Source: an uncultured Clostridia bacterium
Lineage (GTDB): Bacteria > Bacillota > Clostridia > Oscillospirales > Oscillospiraceae
Direction of reading: 5' to 3'
Assembly (NCBI GenBank): GCA_937907715.1
Contig: CALERM010000010.1
Span: forward strand, 1 to 12,580
DNA: 12,580 nucleotides
Shown: in pieces, positions 5,777 to 12,580 of the stretch
How the letters are laid out: each line of letters begins with the position of its first letter
Position numbering within the stretch: the stretch's first letter is position 1
The notes under the pieces: model-generated
What the model saw: the letters and a program-made list of their open reading frames with translations, nothing else
The model's database searches: none
What the model was told of the DNA's origin: nothing
Translations under genes and position numbers: made by a program

Positions 5777-6556
5777 ATGCGAATCGTCGTCAAAGTCGGA
5801 ACATCCACCCTCGCCCACCCCACAGGCCGGCTCAACATCCAGCGCATGGAGCGGCTGTGCAAGGTGCTGAGCGATCTTAAAAACGCGGGGCACGAGATCA
5901 TTCTTGTCTCCTCCGGCGCCATCGGCATGGGCGTCGGCAAATTGAGCCTGCCGTCCAAGCCGTCCGACATGCCGACCAAGCAGGCGGCGGCAGCCGTGGG
6001 ACAGTGCGAGCTGATGTACATCTATGACAAGCTCTTCACCGAGTATAACCACGTCGTGGCGCAGATTCTCATCACCGCGCCGGATTTGCAGGAGGCGGGC
6101 AGCCGCAAGAGCAATTTCCACAACACGCTCGCGCGGCTTTTAGAGCTCGGCGCGCTTCCGGTCATCAACGAAAACGACACCGTCTCCACGGACGAAATTG
6201 TCATCGGCGATAATGACACGCTGTCGGCTGCCGTCGCGTCCACCATCGGCGCAGACCTTCTGGTCCTGCTTTCCGATATCGACGGACTTTATGACAGCGA
6301 CCCCCACAAAAACCCTGCGGCGCGGCTGATTGATACCGTCGAGCGGCTCGACGCGCGCATTTACGCCCTTGCCGGCGGCGAAGGCTCGAGCCTCGGAACA
6401 GGCGGCATGGTGACCAAGCTGCGCGCGGCAAGGATTGCGACGGAAGCCGGCTGCGAGATGGTTATCGCCAACGGCAGCCGCCCGGAAAACCTGTATGATA
6501 TTCTGGACGGGGCGCACGTCGGCACCCGTTTTTTACCGCAGGAGGAAGGCAAATGA
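5777..6556 (+). CDS. proB: Glutamate 5-kinase, short form without PUA domain
   Basis: Catalyses ATP-dependent phosphorylation of L-glutamate to glutamyl 5-phosphate, the first and usually feedback-inhibited step of proline synthesis. The 259 residues cover only the amino-acid-kinase domain. Seen in order: KVGTSTL at 6-12 (phosphate loop), SSGAIGMG at 45-52, the glutamate/proline-binding INENDTVS at 130-137, GDNDTLSA at 144-151, the nucleotide segment LLSDIDGLYDSDP, and GTGGMVTK at 207-214. The C-terminal ~100-residue PUA domain of the E. coli enzyme is absent. Such short forms are known in other bacteria, so this is not a truncation. AAGGAG lies upstream of the ATG. The stop overlaps the proA start by 4 bp (ATGA), indicating coupled translation. 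Confidence 0.95.
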   Translation: MRIVVKVGTSTLAHPTGRLNIQRMERLCKVLSDLKNAGHEIILVSSGAIGMGVGKLSLPSKPSDMPTKQAAAAVGQCELMYIYDKLFTEYNHVVAQILITAPDLQEAGSRKSNFHNTLARLLELGALPVINENDTVSTDEIVIGDNDTLSAAVASTIGADLLVLLSDIDGLYDSDPHKNPAARLIDTVERLDARIYALAGGEGSSLGTGGMVTKLRAARIATEAGCEMVIANGSRPENLYDILDGAHVGTRFLPQEEGK

Positions 6557-7809
6557 CCACACGGGAACTTTTACAGAAAACGAAGGCTGCCTGGGGCTGC
6601 ATCCGAAGCGCCGGTGCAGAAGAAAAAAACCGGCTGCTCCTTTCCATGGCAGAGAGTCTCATGCAGCACGCCGACACGATTCTCTATGAAAACGCGCAGG
6701 ACCTCGAGCAGGCGCGCGGACTCATCTCCGAGGTCATGCTCGACCGGCTGCGCCTGAGCGCCGACCGGCTTGAAGGCATGGCGTCCGGCATCCGTGACGC
6801 TGCCGCCCTTCCGGACCACACGGGAAGAATTTTAGAGAAAATCACGCGCCCGAACGGGCTGAACATCTACAAAAAGCAGGTGCCGCTGGGGCTGGTCGCC
6901 ATCATCTACGAGAGCCGCCCGAACGTCACCTCCGACGCCGCGGCGCTGTGCATCAAAAGCGGCAACGTCTGCATGCTCCGCCCCGGAAAGGAAGCCTACC
7001 GCTCCGCGCGCGCCATCGTGGAGGCTTTGAAGCAGGGCATCGAACGCGCAGGCTTCGACGCCGACATTGTGAACATCGTCGAAGACACTTCCCGCCGCAG
7101 CGCAACGGAGATCATGGAGGCAAGCGGGCTTGTAGACCTCCTGATTCCCAGAGGCGGCGCGGGACTCATTCGTGCGTGCGTCGAGCATGCGACGGTTCCC
7201 TGCATCGAAACCGGAACCGGTATCTGCCATGTGTACGTGGACAAGGACGCAGATCTGGAGCAGGCGCTTTCCATCATCTCCAACGCCAAAACAAGCCGCC
7301 CGTCCGTCTGCAACGCAGAGGAGGTCTGTCTGGTTCACCGGGACATTGCACGGGTCTTCCTGCCGATGCTCAAGAACCTGCTCGTTGACGCGCGCGAGCA
7401 GGCGGGGCTTTGCCCCGTGGAGCTGCGGCTCGACGAAGCGGCGCGCGAGATCATCCCCGGCACGAAGGCAGGCGCGCGCGATTTTGACACGGAGTTTCTC
7501 GACTATATCCTTGCCGTCGGTGTGGTCGACTCTCTGGACGCGGCAATTTCGCATGTGCAGGCACATTCGACGCACCATTCGGACGCGATCGTAACCGAAA
7601 ACGAAGCCGCGGCAGAGCGCTTTCTCGATGAGATCGACTCCGCCGCCGTCTACGTCAACGCTTCCACCCGTTTCACCGACGGCGGAGAGTTCGGGCTCGG
7701 CTGCGAGATGGGTATCTCCACGCAGAAGCTTCACGCCAGAGGTCCGATGGGGCTTGACGCACTGTCGACGTATAAGTACATCATCCGCGGGCACGGACAG
7801 ATTCGCTGA
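6553..7809 (+). CDS. proA: Glutamate-5-semialdehyde dehydrogenase (gamma-glutamyl phosphate reductase)
   Basis: Reduces glutamyl 5-phosphate with NADPH to glutamate 5-semialdehyde, which cyclises to pyrroline-5-carboxylate. The length of 418 residues is normal for the family. Hallmarks are IYESRPNVTSDAAALCIKSGN (119-139), the glycine-rich PRGGAGLIRAC (199-209), GTGICHVYVD (221-230), the catalytic Cys253 in RPSVCNAEE, and the conserved C-terminal block with STRFTDGGEFGLGCEMGIS and GPMGLDAL. Its start overlaps proB. proC, which would complete the pathway, is not in the window. An intrinsic terminator is not obvious directly after the gene; the next promoter begins only 21 bp downstream. Confidence 0.96.
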   Translation: MTTRELLQKTKAAWGCIRSAGAEEKNRLLLSMAESLMQHADTILYENAQDLEQARGLISEVMLDRLRLSADRLEGMASGIRDAAALPDHTGRILEKITRPNGLNIYKKQVPLGLVAIIYESRPNVTSDAAALCIKSGNVCMLRPGKEAYRSARAIVEALKQGIERAGFDADIVNIVEDTSRRSATEIMEASGLVDLLIPRGGAGLIRACVEHATVPCIETGTGICHVYVDKDADLEQALSIISNAKTSRPSVCNAEEVCLVHRDIARVFLPMLKNLLVDAREQAGLCPVELRLDEAAREIIPGTKAGARDFDTEFLDYILAVGVVDSLDAAISHVQAHSTHHSDAIVTENEAAAERFLDEIDSAAVYVNASTRFTDGGEFGLGCEMGISTQKLHARGPMGLDALSTYKYIIRGHGQIR

Positions 7810-7830
7810 AAAATTTTTGTTTTGCACCTC

Positions 7831-7859
7831 TTGACAAGCGCCTGCCTCAGCGCTATAAT
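7831..7859 (+). promoter_or_regulatory. Perfect consensus sigma-A promoter of the T-box/trpXYZ operon
   Basis: TTGACA (7831-7836), 17-bp spacer, TATAAT (7854-7859). Every base of both hexamers matches consensus. Initiation is expected near 7866, immediately before the T-box stem I. Strong constitutive initiation with control passed to the leader is the usual T-box design. Confidence 0.9.
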
Positions 7860-7865
7860 GCAGAA

Positions 7866-8147
7866 AACCGTTGAAGAAGAGTGAGTACATCTCAAACCGG
7901 TTTCTTCAGAGAGCCGCAGATGGTGGGATTGCGGTGAAAGCGCTGAGATGGAATGGACTTCTGAGGGCAATCAGAAAAGAACGCAGGTTCTGAGTATGTG
8001 CGACGGAGCAGGCGCTTCGTAATCAAACGCCGGCGTATATCGGTACGCATGAGTGGACGCAAGCATATGCGTCAAGCCGGGTGGCACCGCAGGATTATCT
8101 CCTGTCCCAGCAAATTGTATTTGCCGGGACAGGAGTTTTTGTTTTTT
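7866..8147 (+). promoter_or_regulatory. T-box riboswitch, tryptophan-specific (UGG specifier)
   Basis: A leader RNA that reads the charging state of a tRNA. Seen in order: the stem I 5' side with GAAGAGTGAGTA (7873-7885); the distal AG-bulge/loop region AGAGAGCCGC...GATGGTGGGATTGCGG (7908-7934); and the specifier strand GAATGGACTTCTGAGGG, which places codon TGG at 7954-7956. Next come a stem II hairpin (TCAGAA 7971-7976 with TTCTGA 7988-7993), stem III (GACGCA 8056-8061 with TGCGTC 8068-8073), and the invariant antiterminator sequence GGGTGGCACCGC (8080-8090) whose TGGC bulge binds the tRNA 3' NCCA. A terminator follows. Uncharged tRNA-Trp should stabilise the antiterminator (GCCGGG with CCC.GC plus AGGA with TCCT), allowing read-through. 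The Trp reading is supported independently by the downstream trpX-like importer. Confidence 0.93.
8099..8147 (+). terminator. T-box leader terminator
   Basis: CTCCTGTCCC (8099-8108) pairs with GGGACAGGAG (8126-8135), and GCAAAT (8110-8115) with ATTTGC (8119-8124), separated by a single A/C mismatch and a 3-nt loop. T5-G-T6 follows. The 5' half overlaps the sequence needed for the antiterminator, giving two mutually exclusive folds. Confidence 0.93.
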
Positions 8148-8164
8148 CCAGGGAGGTCTTGTAA

Positions 8165-8236
8165 ATGAAGCTTTATACCAGACGATGGCGCTTGCGCCGC
8201 GCATGTAAGGTTTTCTTTTCTCGCAATACAAATTGA
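8165..8236 (+). CDS. Possible 23-codon basic small ORF between T-box and trpX
   Basis: An ATG at 8165 preceded by a strong GGGAGG (8151-8156, 8-nt spacing) opens 23 codons ending in TGA at 8236. The predicted peptide begins MKLYTRRWRLRRAC and is very basic, with one Trp codon at position 8. The SD lies just after the T-run of the leader terminator, the position where the controlled gene's own SD would be expected, yet trpX starts 106 bp further on with a weaker site (AAAGG, 11-nt spacing). It may be a translated leader peptide, a remnant, or chance. I recognise no family. Confidence 0.35.
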   Translation: MKLYTRRWRLRRACKVFFSRNTN

Positions 8237-8270
8237 TTTTTACTTTGACAGTTGAAAGGTTGGTATAAAA

Positions 8271-9395
8271 ATGAAAAAGATTCTTGCCCTCATCCTGGTC
8301 GCTCTGATGACCGTCTCCATGCTCGCCGCCTGCGGCGTAAAAACCGAAACCGCCGCGTCCGCTTCTGAATCCACCGAAGCTGCCGCGTCTGCGCCCGCCG
8401 CCGAAGAGACGGAAGCCGCTGCTTCCGATGAAACCGCTTCCTCCGGCACATCCTACACCGTCGGCATCTGCAACTACGTCGACGATGCGTCCTTAAACCA
8501 GATCGTTGAAAACATCCAGTCGCAGCTCGCTGCCATTGCAGAAGAAAAGGGCGTCACATTTAACGTCGAATACGACAACTGCAACGCAGACTCCAACCTG
8601 ATGTCCCAGATCATTTCGAACTTCCAGGCGGATAACGCAGACCTGCTCGTCGCAGTTGCAACGCCTGTCGCAATGGCAATGCAGGCGGCAACCGAAGAAT
8701 CCGGCACACCCGTCGTCTTCGCCGCCGTCTCCGACCCCGTCTCCGTCGGTCTCGTTGACTCTCTGGAAGCCCCGGGCAGCAACCTCACCGGTACGTCCGA
8801 CTACCTGGATACCGCAGCCGTGATGAACCTCATGTTTGTCCAGAACCCGGACCTTCAGAAGGTCGGTCTTCTCTATGACCTCGGTCAGGACTCTGCCGCA
8901 AGCGCCATTGAAAGCGCAAAGGCATATCTGGAAGGCAAGGGCGTCGAGGTCATCGAGCGCACCGGCACGAGCGTCGATGAAATTGCGCTTGCCGCGCAGG
9001 CGCTGGTCTCCGACGGCGTGCAGGCTGTCTTCACTCCGACCGACAACACGGTCATGAAGTCCGAGCTGACGATCTATGAAACCTTCGCCGAAGCCGGTAT
9101 CCCCCACTACACCGGCGCAGATTCCTTCGCCCTGAACGGCGCGTTCCTCGGCTACGGCGTGGATTACGCAAACCTCGGTGTGGAAACTGCAAACATGATT
9201 GCCTCCATCCTGCTCGACGGCGCAGATCCTGCGACGACCCCCGTCAAGACCTTTGACAACGGCACGGCAACCATCAACACCGAAATCTGCGAGCAGCTCG
9301 GCATCGACTTCGACGAGCTGTCCGAGAAGTTCGCCCCCTACTGCACAAAGGTGCAGCCCATTGTGACCGCCGAGTCGTTCGGCGACGTACAGTAA
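8271..9395 (+). CDS. trpX: Tryptophan ABC importer substrate-binding lipoprotein (TrpX type)
   Basis: A 374-residue extracytoplasmic binding protein of the ABC_sub_bind family (COG2984 type), tethered to the membrane as a lipoprotein. Residues 1-20 form a signal peptide with lipobox LAAC and lipidated Cys21. An Ala/Ser/Glu-rich flexible linker follows to about residue 62, then two periplasmic-binding-like lobes. Family-typical stretches include ADLLVAVATPVAMAMQAAT, GTPVVFAAVSDPVSVGLV and SNLTGTSDYLD. Near-identical gene order under Trp T-boxes is known for trpXYZ in streptococci, and the UGG specifier here supports tryptophan as ligand. It is followed by a hairpin and the permease gene. Tryptophan specificity rests on the T-box; the fold alone would not tell it from other members of this family. 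Confidence 0.88.
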   Translation: MKKILALILVALMTVSMLAACGVKTETAASASESTEAAASAPAAEETEAAASDETASSGTSYTVGICNYVDDASLNQIVENIQSQLAAIAEEKGVTFNVEYDNCNADSNLMSQIISNFQADNADLLVAVATPVAMAMQAATEESGTPVVFAAVSDPVSVGLVDSLEAPGSNLTGTSDYLDTAAVMNLMFVQNPDLQKVGLLYDLGQDSAASAIESAKAYLEGKGVEVIERTGTSVDEIALAAQALVSDGVQAVFTPTDNTVMKSELTIYETFAEAGIPHYTGADSFALNGAFLGYGVDYANLGVETANMIASILLDGADPATTPVKTFDNGTATINTEICEQLGIDFDELSEKFAPYCTKVQPIVTAESFGDVQ

Positions 9396-9405
9396 AAAAT
9401 ACGAC

Positions 9406-9431
9406 AGGCTGCGGTGGTTTCATCGCAGCTT
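9406..9431 (+). other. Intercistronic hairpin between trpX and trpY
   Basis: AGGCTGCG pairs with CGCAGCTT (8 bp, one G-U) around a 10-nt loop, starting 11 bp after the trpX stop. There is no immediate T-run; a TTTTTT at 9447-9452 comes 15 nt later, next to the trpY SD. It could stabilise the trpX message so that the binding protein is made in excess over the membrane parts. Confidence 0.45.
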
Positions 9432-9465
9432 GCCCCTGTAAATCTATTTTTTGGGAGGAACCCCT

Positions 9466-10395
9466 ATGTCGCTGGATTCTATTCTGGGTTTGGTTCAGAC
9501 CGCGCTGGAGCTGGGTCTGATCAGCTCATTGACGGTGCTGGCGCTGTTTCTGAGCTATTCGATGCTGGGCGTGTGCGATCTGTCGACCGACGGCTGCTTC
9601 ACCCTCGGCGCAACGGTCGGCGCGGCAATCGCCATTGCAGGGCACCCGTACCTCTCGATTCCGGCGGCAATGCTTGCCGGCATGCTTTCAGGTTTCGTGA
9701 CCGCCGTGCTGCAAACGAAAATGGGCGTCAACAGCCTGCTCTCTGGCATCATCGTCAATACCGCGCTCTACTCGGTGAACATCGCCGTCATGGGCGGCTC
9801 GTCGGTTCTCAACATGAACAAAACGCAAAGCGTCTTTTCCGACATGAAGGATTTGCTGAGCGAAACCTCGCTGGCGGGAGAATACAAGCTCGCCGTCGCC
9901 GTGATCGCAGTGGTGCTGGTCTGCGTGTTTCTCGCGCTGTTTCTCAAAACGAGACTCGGTCTTGCCATCCGCGCCACCGGCAACAACCCCGACATGGTGC
10001 GCTCGTCCTCCATTAACCCCGCGTTTACGACGATCATCGGGCTTTGCGTTTCCAACGCCCTGACGGCGCTTTCCGGGTGCCTGCTCGCGCAGTCGCAGAA
10101 ATCTGTCAACATTGACATCGGCTCCGGCATGGTGACCATCGCGCTTGCGTCTTTACTCATCGGGCATGTTTTCCTCGGAAGACGAAAGCTCCCGCTTCGG
10201 ATTTTCGGCATGGTGCTTGGCGCGTTCGTCTTCCGTCTGGTCTATACGATTGCGCTGCGCTTTGATATGCCGGCGTTCATGCTGAAATTCGTCTCTGCGG
10301 TCGTCGTCGTTGCGGCAATTTCGATTCCGTATCTCAAGGACCAGCTGCCGATGCTCCGCCGCCGCGCGGCGCATCATCGCGCAAGGAGGGCGTAA
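9466..10395 (+). CDS. trpY: Tryptophan ABC importer permease (TrpY type)
   Basis: A 309-residue integral membrane permease of the BPD_transp_2 (LivH-like) family. It shows about eight hydrophobic helices, with a cytoplasmic coupling-loop segment around KTRLGLAIRATGNNPDMVRS that resembles the EAA-type loop contacting the ATPase. The C-terminus is short and Arg/His-rich (RRRAAHHRARRA). The ATG at 9466 is chosen because GGGAGGA lies 7 nt upstream; a TTG at 9451 in the same frame lacks a site. It lies between the lipoprotein gene and the ATPase gene, the latter beginning 1 bp after its stop, so the three are one operon. Confidence 0.9.
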   Translation: MSLDSILGLVQTALELGLISSLTVLALFLSYSMLGVCDLSTDGCFTLGATVGAAIAIAGHPYLSIPAAMLAGMLSGFVTAVLQTKMGVNSLLSGIIVNTALYSVNIAVMGGSSVLNMNKTQSVFSDMKDLLSETSLAGEYKLAVAVIAVVLVCVFLALFLKTRLGLAIRATGNNPDMVRSSSINPAFTTIIGLCVSNALTALSGCLLAQSQKSVNIDIGSGMVTIALASLLIGHVFLGRRKLPLRIFGMVLGAFVFRLVYTIALRFDMPAFMLKFVSAVVVVAAISIPYLKDQLPMLRRRAAHHRARRA

Positions 10396-10396
10396 T

Positions 10397-11182
10397 ATGC
10401 TGAAGCTCACCAACATTTCCAAAACCTTCAACCCCGGCACGCAGGACGCAAAGCTGGCGCTTGACAATGTGTCGCTGCACGTCCGCCCGGGCGACTTTAT
10501 CTCCATCATCGGCGCGAACGGCGCGGGCAAGTCGACGCTCTTCGGCGCGATTGCCGGCAGCTTCATCACCGACACTGGCGATATCGTCCTCGATGGCGAG
10601 GATATTACCCTGACTCCCGAATACAAGCGCTCGAAACAGATCGGCAGGCTCTTTCAGGACCCGATGCGCGGCAGCGCGCCCGGCATGACGATTGAGGAAA
10701 ATCTCGCGCTTGCCGCCGGAAAGGGCGGCTGGCTGCACAGGCTGACAAAGCAGGAGAAAAACCAGCTGCGCGAACGTGTGGCGCTTCTCGGCATGGGTCT
10801 GGAGGATCGCATGAGCCAGCCTGTGGGGCTTCTTTCCGGTGGGCAGCGGCAGGCTCTGACGCTCATGATGGCGACCTACAATCCCCCGAAGCTGCTGCTT
10901 CTGGATGAACACACCGCAGCGCTCGACCCCGGCACGGCTGAAAAGGTTCTGACGCTCACGACGAAAATCGTTGAAGAAAACCAGCTCACCTGCCTCATGA
11001 TCACCCACAACATGGCGTCCGCCCTTAGCCTCGGCAACCGGACAATCATGATGAATCAGGGAAAAATTGTCCTCGATGTGGAGGGCGCCGATCGCAGCGC
11101 GCTGAGCGTCTCCGATCTTCTGGCGCGCTTCCGTGAAATTTCCGGCAAGGCGCTCGATAACGACCGGATGCTATTGATCTGA
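10397..11182 (+). CDS. trpZ: Tryptophan ABC importer ATP-binding protein (TrpZ type)
   Basis: A 261-residue ABC ATPase energising the importer from the cytoplasmic side. Walker A is GANGAGKS at 39-46, the Q-loop glutamine is Q87 (LFQDP), the signature LSGGQRQAL is at 146-154, Walker B LLLLDE is at 166-171 followed by HTAALDP, and the switch histidine is H204 (MITHN). The DEHTAALDPGTA segment is typical of this importer subfamily. The ATG at 10397 has AAGGAGGG upstream; the reading frame is open further 5' but inside trpY without a site. It is the last gene of the operon and is followed by a strong terminator. Confidence 0.92.
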   Translation: MLKLTNISKTFNPGTQDAKLALDNVSLHVRPGDFISIIGANGAGKSTLFGAIAGSFITDTGDIVLDGEDITLTPEYKRSKQIGRLFQDPMRGSAPGMTIEENLALAAGKGGWLHRLTKQEKNQLRERVALLGMGLEDRMSQPVGLLSGGQRQALTLMMATYNPPKLLLLDEHTAALDPGTAEKVLTLTTKIVEENQLTCLMITHNMASALSLGNRTIMMNQGKIVLDVEGADRSALSVSDLLARFREISGKALDNDRMLLI

Positions 11183-11189
11183 CGTTTCA

Positions 11190-11230
11190 AAAACGCACGG
11201 TTCTGTCCGGAACCGTGCGTTTTTTGTTTT
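11190..11230 (+). terminator. Rho-independent terminator of the trpXYZ operon
   Basis: ACGCACGGTTC (11193-11203) pairs perfectly with GAACCGTGCGT (11210-11220) around a 6-nt loop. The stem is extended by A-T pairs and followed by a T-rich tract (TTTTTGTTTT). It lies 10 bp past the trpZ stop. Confidence 0.92.
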
Positions 11231-11235
11231 CGGTC

Positions 11236-11264
11236 TTGTCTGCACAGCGGTTTCGCGGTATACT
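11236..11264 (+). promoter_or_regulatory. Probable sigma-A promoter of rimM-trmD
   Basis: TTGTCT (11236-11241), 17-bp spacer, TATACT (11259-11264). It lies just after the trpXYZ terminator and about 58 bp before the rimM start, so rimM-trmD appear to have their own transcript here. Confidence 0.6.
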
Positions 11265-11322
11265 ATTATATTAGATAAGCAGCGCCATCGGGCGCAGTTT
11301 TGGATAACGCGGAGGAAACGCG

Positions 11323-11823
11323 ATGAAAAAGGAATTTTTGGAGACCGGAAAAATCGTCTCGACCCACGGCTTGCACGGTGAGGTCAAGATTCTCCCCTGG
11401 GCGGACAGCCCCGAGTTTTTGCTGGAATTTGACCGGGTCTTTCTCGGAAAGCGGGAATACGCGGTGGAGGATGCGCGCGTGCAGAAAACATGCGTGCTGA
11501 TGAAGCTCGAAGGCATCGACACCGTCGAGGACGCGGCAAAGCTGCGCGATCAGGTGGTCTTTATTGCGCGCGCGGATATTGAACTGGAAGACGGCGCGAT
11601 CTTCATTCAGGACCTGCTGCAGCTTCCCGTGCTGGACGAAACCGGCGCGGAGCTGGGAAAGCTCAAGGAGGTCATCTCCACCGGTGCAAACGACGTGTTT
11701 TACGTCAAGGGCGCGCACGAATACATGATTCCCGCCGTGCCGGAATTTGTGTTGGAGCGGAATATCGACGAGGGCTTTATCCGCGTGCGGCTCATTGAGG
11801 GGATGCAGACCGATGCGCTTTGA
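11323..11823 (+). CDS. rimM: 16S rRNA processing / 30S maturation factor RimM
   Basis: A 166-residue ribosome assembly factor that binds ribosomal protein S19 and aids maturation of the 3' domain of 16S rRNA. The N-terminal RimM domain starts with the hallmark GKIVSTHGLHGEVKI (residues 9-23). The C-terminal PRC-barrel includes LLQLPVLDETGAELGKLKEV and the conserved end MIPAVPEFVLERNIDEGFIRVRLIEGM. Length is normal. GGAGGA lies upstream of the ATG. The stop overlaps the trmD start by 11 bp, the usual rimM-trmD pairing. The frequent upstream partners rpsP and a KH-domain gene are not present here. Confidence 0.95.
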   Translation: MKKEFLETGKIVSTHGLHGEVKILPWADSPEFLLEFDRVFLGKREYAVEDARVQKTCVLMKLEGIDTVEDAAKLRDQVVFIARADIELEDGAIFIQDLLQLPVLDETGAELGKLKEVISTGANDVFYVKGAHEYMIPAVPEFVLERNIDEGFIRVRLIEGMQTDAL

Positions 11824-12580
11824 TATTCTGACGCTGTTTCCCGATGCAGTAGACGCCATGATGCAGTCCAGCATTTTAGGTCGCGCACAGAAAAAGGGGC
11901 TCATTGAAATCCACGCCCACCAGATCCGCGACTACACCACAAACCGTCAGAATCAGGTCGATGACTACCCCTACGGCGGCGGACGCGGCGCAATTTTGCA
12001 GTGTGACCCATTATATCGGTGCTGGTGCGCGGTCTGCGACGACGTGGGCGCGCCCGTCCACACGATTTTTCTCTCCGCCTGCGGCAAAACCTTCCATCAG
12101 GAAAAGGCGAAGCAGCTTGCCGGCGAGTATGAGAATATCGTTCTCGTCTGCGGGCACTACGAGGGCATCGACCAGCGCTTTATTGACGAGTGCGTGGACG
12201 AGGAAATTTCCCTCGGCGACTTTGTCCTGACCGGCGGCGAGCTTCCGGCGATGATGATCACCGACGCCGTGAGCCGTCTGGTGCCCGGTGTTCTGGGCGA
12301 CGAGGTCTGCTTCACCGACGAGAGCCACTGGGACGGGTTACTTGAGTATCCGCAGTACTCAAGACCCGACGTCTGGCACGGTCTGGAGGTTCCCGAGGTG
12401 CTTCTCTCGGGCGACCACCAAAAGGTCGACCGCTGGCGCAAAAAGCAGGCGATTCTTCGCACGATGTACCGACGACCCGACATGTTCGGGAAGCTGCGCT
12501 TTGCCTATAAAACGCGCGCCGAACGCAAGTTTGTTGCAGAATTGGAGGCAGAAAATGAAGACTTCCGAAATCGAGACCCT
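11813..12580 (+). CDS. trmD: tRNA (guanine37-N1)-methyltransferase TrmD, 3' end beyond window
   Basis: Methylates N1 of G37 in tRNAs using S-adenosylmethionine, preventing frameshifting. The frame is open from the ATG at 11813 to the window edge (256 codons), so the stop must lie just beyond; family length is about 240-255. SPOUT-knot motifs are clear: VDDYPYGGG (49-57), LVCGHYEGIDQRF (111-123), EISLGDFVLTGGELPA (131-146), R155, the catalytic-region FTDES with Asp169, YPQYSRP (179-185) and LSGDHQKVDRWR (198-209). Two deviations stand out. GGGRGAIL replaces the common GGGxGMxL. LSACGKTF at 87-94 replaces the more usual LSPQGR/K in the cofactor loop. A further gene starts inside its last codons. 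Confidence 0.95.
   Translation, partial: MRFDILTLFPDAVDAMMQSSILGRAQKKGLIEIHAHQIRDYTTNRQNQVDDYPYGGGRGAILQCDPLYRCWCAVCDDVGAPVHTIFLSACGKTFHQEKAKQLAGEYENIVLVCGHYEGIDQRFIDECVDEEISLGDFVLTGGELPAMMITDAVSRLVPGVLGDEVCFTDESHWDGLLEYPQYSRPDVWHGLEVPEVLLSGDHQKVDRWRKKQAILRTMYRRPDMFGKLRFAYKTRAERKFVAELEAENEDFRNRDP
12555..12580 (+). CDS. Start of an unidentified gene, cut by window edge
   Basis: An ATG at 12555 is preceded by GGAGG (12544-12548) at about 6 nt spacing and opens a frame reading MKTSEIET before the window ends. It overlaps the trmD 3' end in another frame, as tightly packed operon genes often do. Eight codons are too few to name a family. Confidence 0.5.

Noticed and set aside
5777..6556. proB as a truncated or broken gene because it lacks the PUA domain
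   Set aside because: All kinase motifs are intact and the stop is precisely overlapped with the proA start, as expected of a natural short-form enzyme.
6832..7890. A 352-codon minus-strand open frame opposite proA
   Set aside because: It lies antisense to a fully conserved proA and extends into the trp T-box promoter region; no family resemblance was seen.
8245..8269. TTGACA and TATAAA just before trpX as a second promoter
   Set aside because: The spacer is only 13 bp, too short for sigma-A; the strong T-box promoter explains transcription.
1..12580. Mobile elements, CRISPR arrays, toxin-antitoxin pairs or defence genes
   Set aside because: No transposase or integrase frames, no regularly spaced repeats and no such families were seen; apart from the partial tRNA at the left edge there is no sign of an integration site.

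Overview
The window looks like chromosomal DNA from a fairly GC-rich, low-oxygen Firmicute of class Clostridia, probably an Oscillospiraceae/Ruminococcaceae-type gut bacterium. This placement is inference. It rests on strong AGGAGG-type ribosome binding sites, near-consensus TTGACA-N17-TATAAT promoters, a T-box riboswitch, a short glutamate 5-kinase without a PUA domain, and the mix of gene families. I see no phage, transposon, CRISPR array or integrase. Genes are tightly packed and nearly all complete.

Layout. (1) Left edge, minus strand: the 5' end of a tRNA (threonine-like) with a perfect consensus promoter, then an IclR-family regulator and a ribokinase-type PfkB sugar kinase. (2) 2000-5615 is a metal-homeostasis island. 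An ArsR/SmtB repressor and an overlapping AraC-type regulator with an N-terminal cysteine cluster run leftward. A free-standing HMA metal-binding protein and a P1B-type Zn/Cd/Pb ATPase lacking its own metal-binding domain run rightward. The two arms leave from overlapping divergent promoters that share one operator-like sequence, and the same motif recurs before the ATPase. (3) 5777-7809: proB-proA, the first two steps of proline synthesis, overlapping by 4 bp. (4) 7831-11182: a perfect sigma-A promoter, a T-box with a UGG (Trp) specifier and a strong leader terminator, a possible 23-codon small ORF, then an ABC importer (lipoprotein, permease, ATPase) of the trpXYZ type. Together these form a tRNA-Trp-sensing tryptophan uptake operon. 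(5) 11323-end: rimM-trmD, with the first codons of a further gene at the right edge.

How the parts work together. Scarcity of charged tRNA-Trp should let transcription pass the leader terminator and raise tryptophan import. Excess soft metal should release the ArsR repressor from the shared intergenic site and induce both the HMA protein and, through a GC-rich intercistronic hairpin, the efflux ATPase. The ribokinase and IclR regulator have no sugar transporter in view, so their substrate is unknown.

Nothing here is a clearly new system. The points most worth following are the shared and duplicated metal operator, the Cys-cluster AraC partner of the ArsR gene, and the small basic ORF between the T-box terminator and trpX.
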